From NCBI RefSeq assembly GCF_001509795.1, contig NZ_LLZN01000091.1:1-64000 (forward strand): 64,000 bases of DNA. The letters run 5' to 3'. A program made the translations under genes and the position numbers. The DNA comes from Streptomyces sp. NRRL WC-3605. GTDB lineage: Bacteria; Actinomycetota; Actinomycetes; Streptomycetales; Streptomycetaceae. The notes under the pieces are model-generated. The model was given only the letters and a program-made list of their open reading frames with translations. It was not told the DNA's origin and searched no databases. Shown one piece after another: positions 43,199 to 52,001 of the stretch (positions are counted from its first letter, which is position 1; the number at the start of each line of letters is the position of its first letter).

Positions 43199-45609
43199 GA
43201 TCCAGATCCAGAACGGCCCTGCTGGCCGTGACGGGCCTCACCGGAGGGCTGCTCCTCACCGCTCCCCAGCCCGCGTCCGCCGCCAACCTCGTGAAGAACC
43301 CGGGCTTCGAGACCGCGGGCTCGGGAGGGAGCGCGGACATGCCGTACTGCTGGGAGAGGTCCGGGTGGGGGGACAACGACTTCTCCTTCGAGACGGTGGC
43401 CGACGCGCACTCCGGCTCCAAGGCGATGAAGGTGACGCTGACCCGCCGCACCGAGGGGGACCGCAAGGCGCTCATCACCGAGTCCGCCGAGTGCGCGCCG
43501 GTCGTCTCGGTGGGGAAGCAGTACGACCTGGGGCTCTGGTACAAGTCGACGACGCCGGACACGTCGATCACCCTGTTCCGGCACGACGCGAGCGCCGGCT
43601 GGCAGTACTGGACGGACCTGAAGACGCTTCAGACGGCGGCGGGCTGGACCGAGGCGACGGTCCGCACGCCCGAGGTGCCGGCCGGCACCGACCGGATCGC
43701 GTGGGGCGTCTCCGTGTACGGCACCGGCTCGGTCACCACCGACGACTACACGATGGACCAGGTCGCCGAGCCCGTGCCGGACCCGGAGTGCACGGGCACC
43801 GCCGAGGAGTGCGCGAACGGCCGCTGGGACGTGCTGCCGACGCGGAACCCGGTCCGCTCCATGCACTCCGTCGTCCTCAACAACGGCAAGGTGCTGCTGA
43901 TCGCCGGGTCCGGCAACAGCGAGGAGATGTTCGAGGCGGGCACGTTCACCAGCGCGGTCTACGACCCGCAGAACGGCACCTACAAGCAGATCCCCACGCC
44001 CAAGGACATGTTCTGCGCCGGGCACGTCCAGCTGAAGGACGGGCGGGTGCTCGTCATGAGCGGGAACAAGGGCTATCCGTCGGCCGACGGCACGGTCGGC
44101 TATCAGGGCTACAAGGACTCGTACATCTTCGACCCGGTCACCGAGACGTACAGCAGGACGAACGACATGAACGACGGGCACTGGTACCCGTCGGCGACGA
44201 TCCTCGGCAACGGCGACGTCATCTCCTTCGGCGGGCTGCGGGAGGACTCGACCGGCTCGGTGACGGCCGAGCGGTGGTCGGACGCCGAGCAGAAGTGGCT
44301 GGAGCTCTGGAAGGTCAACCAGACCTGGTCCTACTGGGGCCTGTACCCGTCGATGATCCTCATGCAGGACGGGCGGCTCTTCTACTCCGGCAGCCATGTA
44401 TTCGGCAACAACATCCCGGGCACGGGCGCGGCGATCTACGACTACGACGCCAACACCGTCACCCAGGTCCCGGGCCTGCGGAACAAGGACGAGCGCGACC
44501 AGTCCGCGAGCGTGCTGCTGCCGCCCGCGCAGGACCAGAAGGTCCTCACCATCGGCGGCGGCAACATCGACTCCAACCCGGACGCCAACCGGCTCACCGA
44601 CGTGATCGACCTCAAGCAGCCGAACCCGTCGTACGTGGCCGGGCCGCCGCTCCCGCAGGGCACCGTCGACCTCGGCGCCGGCAAGGTCGCGCAGACCGGC
44701 GCCCAGGGCAAGATGTACGTCTCCGCGGTGCTGCTGCCCGACGGCAAGGTCCTGGAGACGGGCGGCGCCCTGCACAACCGGGCCGACCCGGTGTACGAGT
44801 CGTCGATCTACGACCCGGCGACCGACACCTTCGATCCGGTGGCGGCCGACCCGGAGGAGCGCGGCTACCACTCCTCGGCGTTCCTGCTGCCCGACGGCCG
44901 GGTCATGGCGACCGGCGACAACCCGGGCAACGGGTCCTGGAACCACGACGTGTCGATCTACACCCCGCCGTATCTGCTCAAGGGCGAACGCCCCACGATC
45001 ACCTCGCTGATCGACACCGAGTGGACGTACGGCGACACCCAGCGGATCACCGTCGACCGGCCCATCGCCAAGGCGGAGCTGATCCGCCCGGCCGCGGTCA
45101 CCCACTCCTCCGACCCCAACCAGCGGTTCGTCGACCTGCCGCTGTCGGTGGACGGGAACAACGTCGACCTGAACGTCACGAGCAACCCCGACCTGGCGCC
45201 GCCCGGCTGGTACATGCTCTTCGCGGTGGACGCGAACGGCGTGCCGTCGGTGGCGAAGTGGGTGCGGCTGGACGGCCCGCGGGCGCTGAGCGCCAAGGAC
45301 GCCTCGGCGCACGTCCACGCCTTCGCCGACGACCCGCAGGGCAAGGTCACGGGCCCCGGCAGGAAGCGCACGGCGCAGAAGGTCGGCCCGGCCGTCTCCG
45401 GCTGCGACCGGCACTACGGCTCCGCCAACGTCTGTGTGCCGACCCACTTCCCGCCGACCGTGAAGGCGACGACGAAGGCCCGCTGCGACTGGCTGAAGGC
45501 CAACGACTACGGCCGGCTGAAGGTCAACGGCAAGGACGACCCGCTCCGCCTCGACCCCGACCGGGACGGCGTGGCCTGCGGCAAGGGTGATGTGAAGAGC
45601 AGGCGCTAG
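43195..45609 (+). CDS. Secreted AA5 copper-radical oxidase (GlxA/galactose-oxidase-like) with extra domains
   Basis: An 804-residue exported protein. Signal peptide (to about residue 31, QPASA), an N-terminal CBM-like beta domain (NLVKNPGFETAGSGG; to about 190), a seven-bladed kelch domain, a C-terminal E-set domain (DUF1929), and an Excalibur-like tail with LDPDRDGVACG. All copper-radical residues of galactose oxidase are found by motif: Cys274 (MFCAGH), Tyr331 (HWYPSAT), Tyr558 and His559 (GYHSSAF), His637 (THSSDPNQ). GlxA, the Streptomyces relative, acts with the synthase CslA in glycan deposition at hyphal tips and needs copper chaperone Sco. Its ATG overlaps the upstream stop, tying it to the glycosyltransferase operon. 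Confidence 0.92.
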   Translation: MRSRSRTALLAVTGLTGGLLLTAPQPASAANLVKNPGFETAGSGGSADMPYCWERSGWGDNDFSFETVADAHSGSKAMKVTLTRRTEGDRKALITESAECAPVVSVGKQYDLGLWYKSTTPDTSITLFRHDASAGWQYWTDLKTLQTAAGWTEATVRTPEVPAGTDRIAWGVSVYGTGSVTTDDYTMDQVAEPVPDPECTGTAEECANGRWDVLPTRNPVRSMHSVVLNNGKVLLIAGSGNSEEMFEAGTFTSAVYDPQNGTYKQIPTPKDMFCAGHVQLKDGRVLVMSGNKGYPSADGTVGYQGYKDSYIFDPVTETYSRTNDMNDGHWYPSATILGNGDVISFGGLREDSTGSVTAERWSDAEQKWLELWKVNQTWSYWGLYPSMILMQDGRLFYSGSHVFGNNIPGTGAAIYDYDANTVTQVPGLRNKDERDQSASVLLPPAQDQKVLTIGGGNIDSNPDANRLTDVIDLKQPNPSYVAGPPLPQGTVDLGAGKVAQTGAQGKMYVSAVLLPDGKVLETGGALHNRADPVYESSIYDPATDTFDPVAADPEERGYHSSAFLLPDGRVMATGDNPGNGSWNHDVSIYTPPYLLKGERPTITSLIDTEWTYGDTQRITVDRPIAKAELIRPAAVTHSSDPNQRFVDLPLSVDGNNVDLNVTSNPDLAPPGWYMLFAVDANGVPSVAKWVRLDGPRALSAKDASAHVHAFADDPQGKVTGPGRKRTAQKVGPAVSGCDRHYGSANVCVPTHFPPTVKATTKARCDWLKANDYGRLKVNGKDDPLRLDPDRDGVACGKGDVKSRR

Positions 45610-45612
45610 CAG

Positions 45613-46338
45613 TCAGCTCGCGTACTCGGTGAGGGCGCGCTCCACGATGGCCTGCAGCTGTTCGTGGTGCGCGCCCTTCCAGTAGGCGCGCCCGCACGCG
45701 GTGCACTGCGCGAAGACGTCGTACGTGCGCCGGGTGCCGCCCGCCAGCTGGTCGGCGACCTCGTCCTTGGTGGCCTGCCTGAGCAGGCCGTTGCAGGCGG
45801 TGCAGCGCGTCCAGGGGCGCAGGTCCGGGCGGAAGCGGTCGAGGACGTCCCGCAGCTGCTCCTCGGGGCGGGTGCTGTAGACGTAGCCGCCGGCCCACAG
45901 CTCGCGGCGGCGCAGCAGGCCCCGGTCGCGGCTGAGCATGACCCGTTTCTCGGCGGCGGAGCGGGCGGCGAGGGCCGGGTCGCCGATGTCGGTCGACTCG
46001 TACGCGGTGTCCACGCCGAGCAGCCGCAGCCGGCGGGCGAGGGTGCCGAGGTGGACGTCGAGCAGGAAGCGCAGGGGGGCGCCGGGCACCCGCTGGGGGC
46101 GCTCGACGGGCTTCACGGTGACGGACTCGCCGGCCCGGGGGACGTGCGCGACGGGGACGGGGAGGCCGTCGACGAGCAGGGTGCCGACCTCGGTGAGCGG
46201 GACGCCCAGGGACTCCACGACATGGCCGAGGGTGGACACGCCGTCGGTGGTGAGCGCGGTGGCGCCGCGCCGCCGGGCACCGGCGACGAACAGGTGCAGC
46301 TCGGGCGCGAACTCGACGTGGATCTCGGGACCGTTCAC
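45613..46338 (-). CDS. Mut7-C RNase-domain protein with ubiquitin-like N-terminus
   Basis: A 241-residue protein. Residues 1-75 form a MoaD/ubiquitin-like fold (VEFAPELHLFVAGARRRG, GESVTVKP) and residues 85-240 a Mut7-C PIN-like nuclease domain (FLLDVHLGTLARRLRLLGVDTAY, MLSRDRGLL) ending in a zinc ribbon with CTACNG and CTACGR. The Asp residues at DVHLG and SRDRGL are the expected metal ligands. Mut7-C proteins are predicted RNases. It is convergent with the glycan operon, with only three bases between the stop codons. The GTG start lacks a strong ribosome site. Confidence 0.9.
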   Translation of the reverse strand: MNGPEIHVEFAPELHLFVAGARRRGATALTTDGVSTLGHVVESLGVPLTEVGTLLVDGLPVPVAHVPRAGESVTVKPVERPQRVPGAPLRFLLDVHLGTLARRLRLLGVDTAYESTDIGDPALAARSAAEKRVMLSRDRGLLRRRELWAGGYVYSTRPEEQLRDVLDRFRPDLRPWTRCTACNGLLRQATKDEVADQLAGGTRRTYDVFAQCTACGRAYWKGAHHEQLQAIVERALTEYAS

Positions 46339-46350
46339 CTCGTCAGGATG

Positions 46351-47001
46351 TCACGGCAGGGGCCGGGCGCCCCGGGGATTTCCGGCGGGGACGCCGTCCC
46401 CGGCGACGTCCAGGGCGCGGTCGAGGAGCCCGGGGAGGTCGTCCCGGAAGCCGCGCTCCGCCCAGTACAGGCAGGTCTCCGTCAGGCCGGCGGCCAGGGA
46501 CGTCACGTAGACCCGTGCCGTCAGCGGGTCCGGCGGCGGGCCGGGGCGTTCGGTGACGGCCTCGGCGAGCATCCGGCCGGTGCCGCGCACGCTCTCCAGC
46601 AGCCGTGAGCGCACCGCGGGCACGCGTACGAACAGCTGCGCCCGCAGCCGTACGGCCTGCGCGTCCTCCTCCAGGGCGGTGACGGTGGCGTGCCGCAGGA
46701 CGTGCCGCAGGGAGTCGGTCCAGGGCTCGTCGGCGGGGCGGTCGCGCAGCGCGGCCACCAGGGCCGGGCCGGTGTCGACGGTCCCGACGATGTCCTCCTT
46801 GCCGGGGAAGTACCGCAGGACCGTGCTGGGGGAGACCTCGGCGCGCTCGGCGATCTGCTCGACCGTGGTTGCCTCGTAGCCCTGTTCGGCGATCAGGGTG
46901 TGGGCGGCCCTGCGGATGGCGAGGCGCGTCTTCGTCTTCTTGCGCTCCCGCAGGCCCGCCGGGCGGGCCCGCGCGGGAGCCGGGATCCGTGCCGTGGTCA
47001 T
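46351..47001 (-). CDS. TetR-family transcriptional regulator
   Basis: A 216-residue regulator. The helix-turn-helix is at residues about 25-70 (AIRRAAHTLIAEQGYEATTVEQIAERAEVSPSTVLRYFPGKEDIV); the rest is the ligand-binding helical domain. It follows the hemolysin-III gene by 26 bases on the same strand, so it is probably in one operon, and the palindrome at 47789-47800 upstream of that gene is a likely autoregulatory operator. Ligand unknown. Confidence 0.9.
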   Translation of the reverse strand: MTTARIPAPARARPAGLRERKKTKTRLAIRRAAHTLIAEQGYEATTVEQIAERAEVSPSTVLRYFPGKEDIVGTVDTGPALVAALRDRPADEPWTDSLRHVLRHATVTALEEDAQAVRLRAQLFVRVPAVRSRLLESVRGTGRMLAEAVTERPGPPPDPLTARVYVTSLAAGLTETCLYWAERGFRDDLPGLLDRALDVAGDGVPAGNPRGARPLP

Positions 47002-47027
47002 GGGCCCATTGTCGGGCCGGACGCCGG

Positions 47028-47774
47028 TCAGGCGTGCTGGTAGGCGACGAGGGAGATGCCGATGTAGTGCGCGATGAACGCGGCCAGCGTGAGGGAGTGG
47101 AAGACCTCGTGGAAACCGAACCAGCGCGGTGACGGGTTCGGCCGCTTGATGCCGTAGACCACGCCGCCGGCGCTGTAGAGGAGACCGCCGACGATCACCA
47201 GGACGAGTACCGCGACGCCGCCGGTGCGCATGAAGTCCGGCAGGAAGAAGACGGCGGCCCAGCCCATCGCGATGTAACAGGGCGTGTAGAGCCAGCGGGG
47301 GGCGCCGACCCAGAAGACCCGGAAGACGATGCCGGCCGCGGCGGCGCCCCAGATGCCCCAGAGCAGCCACCGCCCCTTGGCGCCGGGCAGGAGCAGCATC
47401 GTCAGCGGGGTGTAGGTGCCCGCGATGATCAGGAAGATGTTGGCGTGGTCGAGCCGGCGCAGGACGCCGTCCATGCGCGGGCTCCAGTCGCCCCGGTGGT
47501 ACAGCGCGCTCACGCCGAACAGCAGGCAGGCCGTGAGGGTGTAGATCCCGCAGGCGAGCCGGCCGCGCGGGGAGTCCGCGAAGGCGGTGAGGACCAGCCC
47601 GGCGACGAGCACGGCCGGGAACATGCCCAGGTGCAGCCAGCCGCGGAGCCTCGGTTTGATCTCCTCGCCGAGCTGCTGGGCGTGGTGGGCGATCTGGTGC
47701 GGCAGGGAGGGCGCGCCGGATTCCCGGCCGTCGGCCGGCGTGTCCGTGGGCGCGTCGGGGGCGGACGCAGTCAT
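47028..47774 (-). CDS. Hemolysin III / TrhA-family membrane protein
   Basis: A 248-residue PAQR-superfamily protein with seven transmembrane helices. The metal-site signatures are seen: SALYHRG after helix 2, LRRLDHANIFLIIAGTYTP, and FHEVFHSLT in the last segment (Ser, Asp and the His residues). Bacterial members affect membrane energetics and lipid balance; true haemolysis is doubtful. About 40 hydrophilic N-terminal residues precede helix 1. The ATG at 47774 is chosen because upstream in-frame codons lie in the promoter/operator region. It is probably co-transcribed with the TetR gene. Confidence 0.9.
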   Translation of the reverse strand: MTASAPDAPTDTPADGRESGAPSLPHQIAHHAQQLGEEIKPRLRGWLHLGMFPAVLVAGLVLTAFADSPRGRLACGIYTLTACLLFGVSALYHRGDWSPRMDGVLRRLDHANIFLIIAGTYTPLTMLLLPGAKGRWLLWGIWGAAAAGIVFRVFWVGAPRWLYTPCYIAMGWAAVFFLPDFMRTGGVAVLVLVIVGGLLYSAGGVVYGIKRPNPSPRWFGFHEVFHSLTLAAFIAHYIGISLVAYQHA

Positions 47775-47788
47775 GGGGAAATCGTACC

Positions 47789-47800
47789 TACGGAACCGTA
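47789..47800. promoter_or_regulatory. TACGGAACCGTA operator upstream of the hemolysin-III gene
   Basis: TACGG-N2-CCGTA is a 12-base palindrome, extended imperfectly on both sides, 15 bases before the ATG. A TACGAT -10-like hexamer follows on the minus strand (47781-47786). TetR operators in Streptomyces often have the TTACGG..CCGTAA form, and a TetR gene is second in this operon. Confidence 0.6.
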
Positions 47801-48102
47801 ACTTATGCCTCGCGGCGGCCTGATGAGGGCCCGAAGTGGCCATCGTCTCATGGGCCCCTCGAGCGTGTGTACCCGGGGTGAGGCCGTGATGACGGATCGG
47901 AAACATCCGGATGAGTGGCGATCCTCACGCCGCTCACTTGTGATGCCCTCTGGACATATGCGCGGGCGCGTCGGATGATCAAATGAGTGCGGTCGGCACC
48001 GGATGAGCGCGGCGCGATCCAGTCAGTGCGGCGTCCGGGTCGAGGCCCCCACGGGGCACACAAGGGCATATCAAGGACAAAATCCCTCACTTAGGAGCAA
48101 CC
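47801..48102. other. pckG upstream region with recurrent ATGAGYG motifs
   Basis: The gap holds no gene. CCGGATGAG occurs twice (47907-47915 and 47999-48007), each within a related block ending CGATCC, and ATGAGTGCGG occurs at 47983-47992. A CATCCGGATG palindrome lies at 47904-47913. The pckG ribosome site TTAGGAG is at the end. These repeats may bind a carbon-flux regulator of pckG. Confidence 0.4.
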
Positions 48103-49926
48103 GTGGCGCGTGACAACGCGGCTCCCCCCGTCGTTCCCACCCAGCACCAGGCACTCGTCAGCTGGGTGAACGAGATCGCCGAACTGACGCAGCCGGACAA
48201 CGTGGTCTGGTGCGACGGATCCGAGGCCGAGTACGAGCGCCTGTGCGAGGAGCTCGTCGCCAAGGGCACCTTCAAGAAGCTCGACCCGATCAAGCGCCCC
48301 GACTCGTACTACGCCGCCTCCGACCCGACCGACGTCGCCCGCGTCGAGGACCGGACGTTCATCTGCTCCGAGAAGGAGGAGGACGCGGGCCCGACGAACC
48401 ACTGGAAGGCCCCGGCGGAGATGCGGGAGATCTTCCAGGGGGAGCGGGGCCTGTTCCGCGGCTCCATGCGCGGCCGCACCATGTACGTCGTGCCCTTCTG
48501 CATGGGCCCGGTCGGCTCGCCGCTGTCCGCGATCGGCGTCGAGATCACCGACTCCGCCTACGTCGCCGTGTCCATGCGCACGATGACCCGCATGGGACAG
48601 GCGGTCCTGGACGAGCTCGGCGCCGACGGCTTCTTCGTCAAGGCCGTGCACTCCCTCGGCGCCCCGCTGGAGCCCGGCCAGGAGGACGTCCCCTGGCCCT
48701 GCAACTCCACCAAGTACATCTCGCACTTCCCCGAGGACCGCGAGATCTGGTCCTACGGCTCCGGCTACGGCGGCAACGCCCTGCTCGGCAAGAAGTGCTA
48801 CGCCCTGCGCATCGCCTCGGTCATGGCCCGCGACGAGGGCTGGCTCGCCGAGCACATGCTGATCCTCAAGCTGACCCCGCCGCAGGGCGAGTCGAAGTAC
48901 GTCGCCGCCGCCTTCCCGAGCGCCTGCGGCAAGACCAACCTCGCCATGCTGGAGCCCACCATCTCCGGCTGGACGGTGGAGACGATCGGCGACGACATCG
49001 CCTGGATGCGCTTCGGCGAGGACGGCCGCCTCTACGCGATCAACCCCGAGGCCGGCTTCTTCGGCGTCGCGCCCGGCACCGGTGAGCACACCAACGCCAA
49101 CGCGATGAAGACACTGTGGGGCAACTCGGTCTTCACCAACGTCGCGCTCACCGACGACGGCGACGTCTGGTGGGAGGGCATGACGGAGGAGACTCCCGCC
49201 CACCTCACCGACTGGAAGGGCAACGACTGGACGCCGGAGTCCGGCACGCCGGCCGCGCACCCCAACGCCCGCTTCACCACGCCCGCCTCGCAGTGCCCGA
49301 TCATCGCGCCCGAGTGGGAGGACCCCAAGGGTGTGCCGATCTCCGCGATCCTCTTCGGCGGGCGCCGCGCCAGCGCCGTACCGCTGGTGACGGAGTCCTT
49401 CGACTGGAACCACGGCGTGTTCCTCGGCGCCAACGTGGCCTCCGAGAAGACCGCCGCGGCCGAGGGCAAGGTCGGCGAGCTGCGCCGCGACCCGTTCGCC
49501 ATGCTGCCGTTCTGCGGCTACAACATGGGCGACTACATGGCCCACTGGGTCGACGTGGCGAAGGACAAGGACCAGTCCAAGCTGCCGAAGATCTACTACG
49601 TCAACTGGTTCCGCAAGAACGACGAGGGCAAGTTCGTCTGGCCCGGCTTCGGCGAGAACAGCCGCGTCCTGAAGTGGATCGTGGAGCGCCTGGAGGGCAG
49701 GGCCGAGGGCGTCGAGACGCCGATCGGCGTCCTGCCCGCGAAGGGCGCCCTCGACACCGCGGGCCTCGACCTGTCCGACTCGGACCTGGACTTCCTGCTC
49801 ACCGTCGACAAGGACGTCTGGCGTGAGGAGGCGGCGCTCGTCCCCGAGCACCTGAACACCTTCGGCGACCACACGCCCAAGGAGCTGTGGGACGAGTACC
49901 ACGCGCTGGTGGAGCGCCTGGGCTGA
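48103..49926 (+). CDS. pckG: GTP-dependent phosphoenolpyruvate carboxykinase
   Basis: A 607-residue GTP-type PEPCK. The P-loop/kinase-1a motif is [15 protein letters not shown] with the reactive hypervariable-loop Cys; the kinase-2 region is [13 protein letters not shown]; the substrate site includes [35 protein letters not shown]. It converts oxaloacetate and GTP to PEP, the first step of gluconeogenesis, with Mn2+. The GTG start follows TTAGGAGCAACC. It stands alone with a repeat-rich upstream region and is followed by two strong hairpins. Confidence 0.97.
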   Translation: MARDNAAPPVVPTQHQALVSWVNEIAELTQPDNVVWCDGSEAEYERLCEELVAKGTFKKLDPIKRPDSYYAASDPTDVARVEDRTFICSEKEEDAGPTNHWKAPAEMREIFQGERGLFRGSMRGRTMYVVPFCMGPVGSPLSAIGVEITDSAYVAVSMRTMTRMGQAVLDELGADGFFVKAVHSLGAPLEPGQEDVPWPCNSTKYISHFPEDREIWSYGSGYGGNALLGKKCYALRIASVMARDEGWLAEHMLILKLTPPQGESKYVAAAFPSACGKTNLAMLEPTISGWTVETIGDDIAWMRFGEDGRLYAINPEAGFFGVAPGTGEHTNANAMKTLWGNSVFTNVALTDDGDVWWEGMTEETPAHLTDWKGNDWTPESGTPAAHPNARFTTPASQCPIIAPEWEDPKGVPISAILFGGRRASAVPLVTESFDWNHGVFLGANVASEKTAAAEGKVGELRRDPFAMLPFCGYNMGDYMAHWVDVAKDKDQSKLPKIYYVNWFRKNDEGKFVWPGFGENSRVLKWIVERLEGRAEGVETPIGVLPAKGALDTAGLDLSDSDLDFLLTVDKDVWREEAALVPEHLNTFGDHTPKELWDEYHALVERLG

Positions 49927-50021
49927 GCGCAGCCCCCGAAGACGCCGCGGCCGGCTCCGATCGTGCCCTGACCAGCTACATCGTCACGGCCGGCCGCGGT
50001 GACCGCCTCCCGGACCGGCGA

Positions 50022-50047
50022 GGCCCCGTACAACGGCGTGCGGGGCC
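50022..50047 (+). terminator. Hairpin after pckG
   Basis: GGCCCCGTAC and GTGCGGGGCC pair with one mismatch around a short loop, about 95 bases past the pckG stop. Confidence 0.55.
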
Positions 50048-50099
50048 CCGGGCCTGCCGCCGCCGGTTCCCGTCCGCCCCGACGGGACGACGAGCGGCG

Positions 50100-50129
50100 G
50101 CGGGCCCTCGCCTGACGGCGAGGGCCCGC
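50100..50129. terminator. Bidirectional hairpin terminator
   Basis: GCGGGCCCTCGCC and GGCGAGGGCCCGC form a perfect 13-base stem with a TGAC loop between convergent pckG and the next minus-strand gene. Confidence 0.85.
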
Positions 50130-50152
50130 GCATGCGCCAGGGGGTGGGGGTC

Positions 50153-50566
50153 TCAGACCCCGGTCAGTTCCTGCGACGCCTGGGCCGCGGCATGCGCGTC
50201 CATGCGTTCGGCGGCGAGGATCGCCGCCGCGGTGTCCGCGCGGGACGCGGCGACCACCAGGGCGCGCCCCGCCAGGGCGTGCGCCCGGCGGTGCAGGGTC
50301 GCCAGCCGCTCCGGGCCGGCCGCGACGGCGGAGCGGGCCGGCGGGCGTCCTCCCCGGAGCCGGGTCACCTGCTCGGCGAGCCGTTCGGCCGCGAGGTCCA
50401 GGTCCTGCGAGGGCGCCGTCGCGCGCAGCTCGTCCGTGACCGCGAGCAGCGCGGCGAGGTGACCGGCGAGCTGGATGTCCAGCTCCTCCTCGCGCGAGCG
50501 GTGGGGGAAGTCGGTGCCGCCGGCCATCGTGCTGTGGATCGACTTGGTGCGGATCGGTTCGTACAT
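50153..50566 (-). CDS. Small alpha-helical protein, function unknown
   Basis: A 137-residue soluble protein, Ala/Arg/Leu-rich and almost wholly helical from about residue 25 (EEELDIQLAGHLAALLAVTDELRATAP). There is no signal peptide, cysteine or known motif. The first 20 residues are His/Ser-rich and less structured. ATG at 50566 is preceded by AGGAGG ten bases away. A TTAGA-N5-TCTAA palindrome at 50607-50624 covers its likely promoter, so the gene seems regulated. I do not recognise the family. Confidence 0.7.
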   Translation of the reverse strand: MYEPIRTKSIHSTMAGGTDFPHRSREEELDIQLAGHLAALLAVTDELRATAPSQDLDLAAERLAEQVTRLRGGRPPARSAVAAGPERLATLHRRAHALAGRALVVAASRADTAAAILAAERMDAHAAAQASQELTGV

Positions 50567-50606
50567 GGGGGATGGCCTCCTGTGCGCTGACAGGAAGCCA
50601 TCCTAG

Positions 50607-50624
50607 CTTAGATCTCGTCTAAAG
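50607..50624. promoter_or_regulatory. TTAGA-N5-TCTAA palindrome upstream of the small helical protein gene
   Basis: CTTAGA-N5-TCTAAAG is an AT-rich inverted repeat just upstream of a TAGGAT -10-like hexamer on the minus strand. In a genome this GC-rich it stands out and probably binds a repressor or activator. Confidence 0.5.
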
Positions 50625-50637
50625 TTGAGTTGGAAGC

Positions 50638-50667
50638 AAAAAGTGGACCGTACAGTTACGTACGGTC
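50638..50667 (-). terminator. Intrinsic terminator with U-tract after the aminotransferase gene
   Basis: On the minus strand GACCGTAC, six bases and GTACGGTC form an eight-base stem followed by CCAC and five T residues. The aminotransferase TGA stop codon is at the foot of the stem. A textbook U-tract terminator is uncommon in Streptomyces. Confidence 0.8.
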
Positions 50668-51877
50668 ACGGCTGGCCGTATCCGTCGAGGAAGCGGCCGA
50701 TCCGGCCCATCGCGTCCCGCAGGTCCGTCGTCGTCGGCAGGGTCACCACCCGGAAGTGGTCCGGTTCCGGCCAGTTGAAGCCGGTGCCCTGCACCACCAT
50801 GATCTTCTCGCGGCGCAGCAGGTCCAGGACCATCCGCCGGTCGTCCTTGATCTTGAAGACCTTGGGGTCCAGGCGCGGGAAGAGGTAGAGCGCGCCCTTC
50901 GGACGGACGCAGCTCACGCCCGGGATGGCGGTCAGCAGCTCGTAGGCGACGTCCATCTGCTCCTTGAGCCGCCCGCCGGGCAGCACCAGGTCGTTGATGG
51001 TCTGCCGGCCGCTGAGGGCGGCGACGACCCCGTGCTGACCCGGCATGTTCGCGCACAGCCGCATGTTCGCCAGGATCGTCAGGCCCTCGATGTAGGAGTC
51101 CGCGTGCGCCCGGGGGCCCGAGATCGCCATCCAGCCCACCCGGTAGCCGGCCACCCGGTACGCCTTCGACATGCCGTTGAAGGTGAGGGTCAGCAGGTCG
51201 GGGGCGACGGCGGCGGTCGGGGTGTGCCGGGCGCCGTCGTAGAGGATCTTGTCGTAGATCTCGTCGGAGCAGACGAGCAGGTTGTGCCGCCGCGCGATGT
51301 CCGTCAGCCCGCGCAGGACGGCCTCGTCGTACACGGCCCCCGTCGGGTTGTTGGGGTTGATGATGACGATCGCCTTGGTGCGGTCGGTGACCTTGCGCTC
51401 GACGTCGGCGAGGTCGGGCATCCAGTCGGACTGCTCGTCGCACCGGTAGTGCACGGCGGTGCCGCCGGACAGGGACACGGCGGCGGTCCACAGGGGATAG
51501 TCCGGCGCCGGGACCAGCACCTCGTCCCCGTCGTCGAGGAGCCCCTGCATCGCCATGACGATCAGCTCGGAGACGCCGTTGCCGATGAAGACGTGCTCGA
51601 CGTCGGTCTCGATGCCGAGGGTCTGGTTGTGCATGACGACGGCCCGGCGGGCGGCCAGCAGGCCCTTCGCGTCGCCGTAGCCGTGGGCCGACGACACGTT
51701 GCGGAGGACGTCCTCCAGGATCTCGGGCGGGCACTCGAAGCCGAACGCCGCCGGGTTGCCGGTGTTCAGCTTGAGGATCCGATGCCCCGCCGACTCGAGC
51801 CGCATCGCCTCCTCGAGCACCGGGCCCCGGATCTCGTAACAGACGTTGGCGAGCTTGGTCGACTGGATCACCTGCAT
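50666..51877 (-). CDS. PLP-dependent aminotransferase, AlaA type
   Basis: A 403-residue fold-type I class I/II aminotransferase. LNTGNPAAFGF (substrate loop), APDYPLWTAAV, INPNNPTGAVY, SDEIYDKILYDG and the Schiff-base lysine in FNGMSKAYRVAGYRVGW are present, as is the C-terminal FRVVTLP arginine that binds the substrate carboxylate. Overall it follows E. coli AlaA, which makes alanine from pyruvate and glutamate. ATG at 51877; the gene ends in its own intrinsic terminator at 50638. No biosynthetic neighbours fix the substrate. Confidence 0.9.
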   Translation of the reverse strand: MQVIQSTKLANVCYEIRGPVLEEAMRLESAGHRILKLNTGNPAAFGFECPPEILEDVLRNVSSAHGYGDAKGLLAARRAVVMHNQTLGIETDVEHVFIGNGVSELIVMAMQGLLDDGDEVLVPAPDYPLWTAAVSLSGGTAVHYRCDEQSDWMPDLADVERKVTDRTKAIVIINPNNPTGAVYDEAVLRGLTDIARRHNLLVCSDEIYDKILYDGARHTPTAAVAPDLLTLTFNGMSKAYRVAGYRVGWMAISGPRAHADSYIEGLTILANMRLCANMPGQHGVVAALSGRQTINDLVLPGGRLKEQMDVAYELLTAIPGVSCVRPKGALYLFPRLDPKVFKIKDDRRMVLDLLRREKIMVVQGTGFNWPEPDHFRVVTLPTTTDLRDAMGRIGRFLDGYGQP

Positions 51878-52001
51878 GTCTGGGAGCTTACGGCGGTGCC
51901 CCTAGGGAAGGCCCGTGTTTTCCGCCACGTGAGACGTGTGGTGCGGGCGGTTGTCGTGGGCCGCTGTCCTGTGCGCCCGCACCTCTCTAAAATGCCCCCT
52001 C

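Noticed and set aside
46999..47008. ATGGGCCCAT palindrome at the TetR gene start
   Set aside because: It includes the start codon and common GGGCCC; the TACGGAACCGTA site upstream is a better operator.
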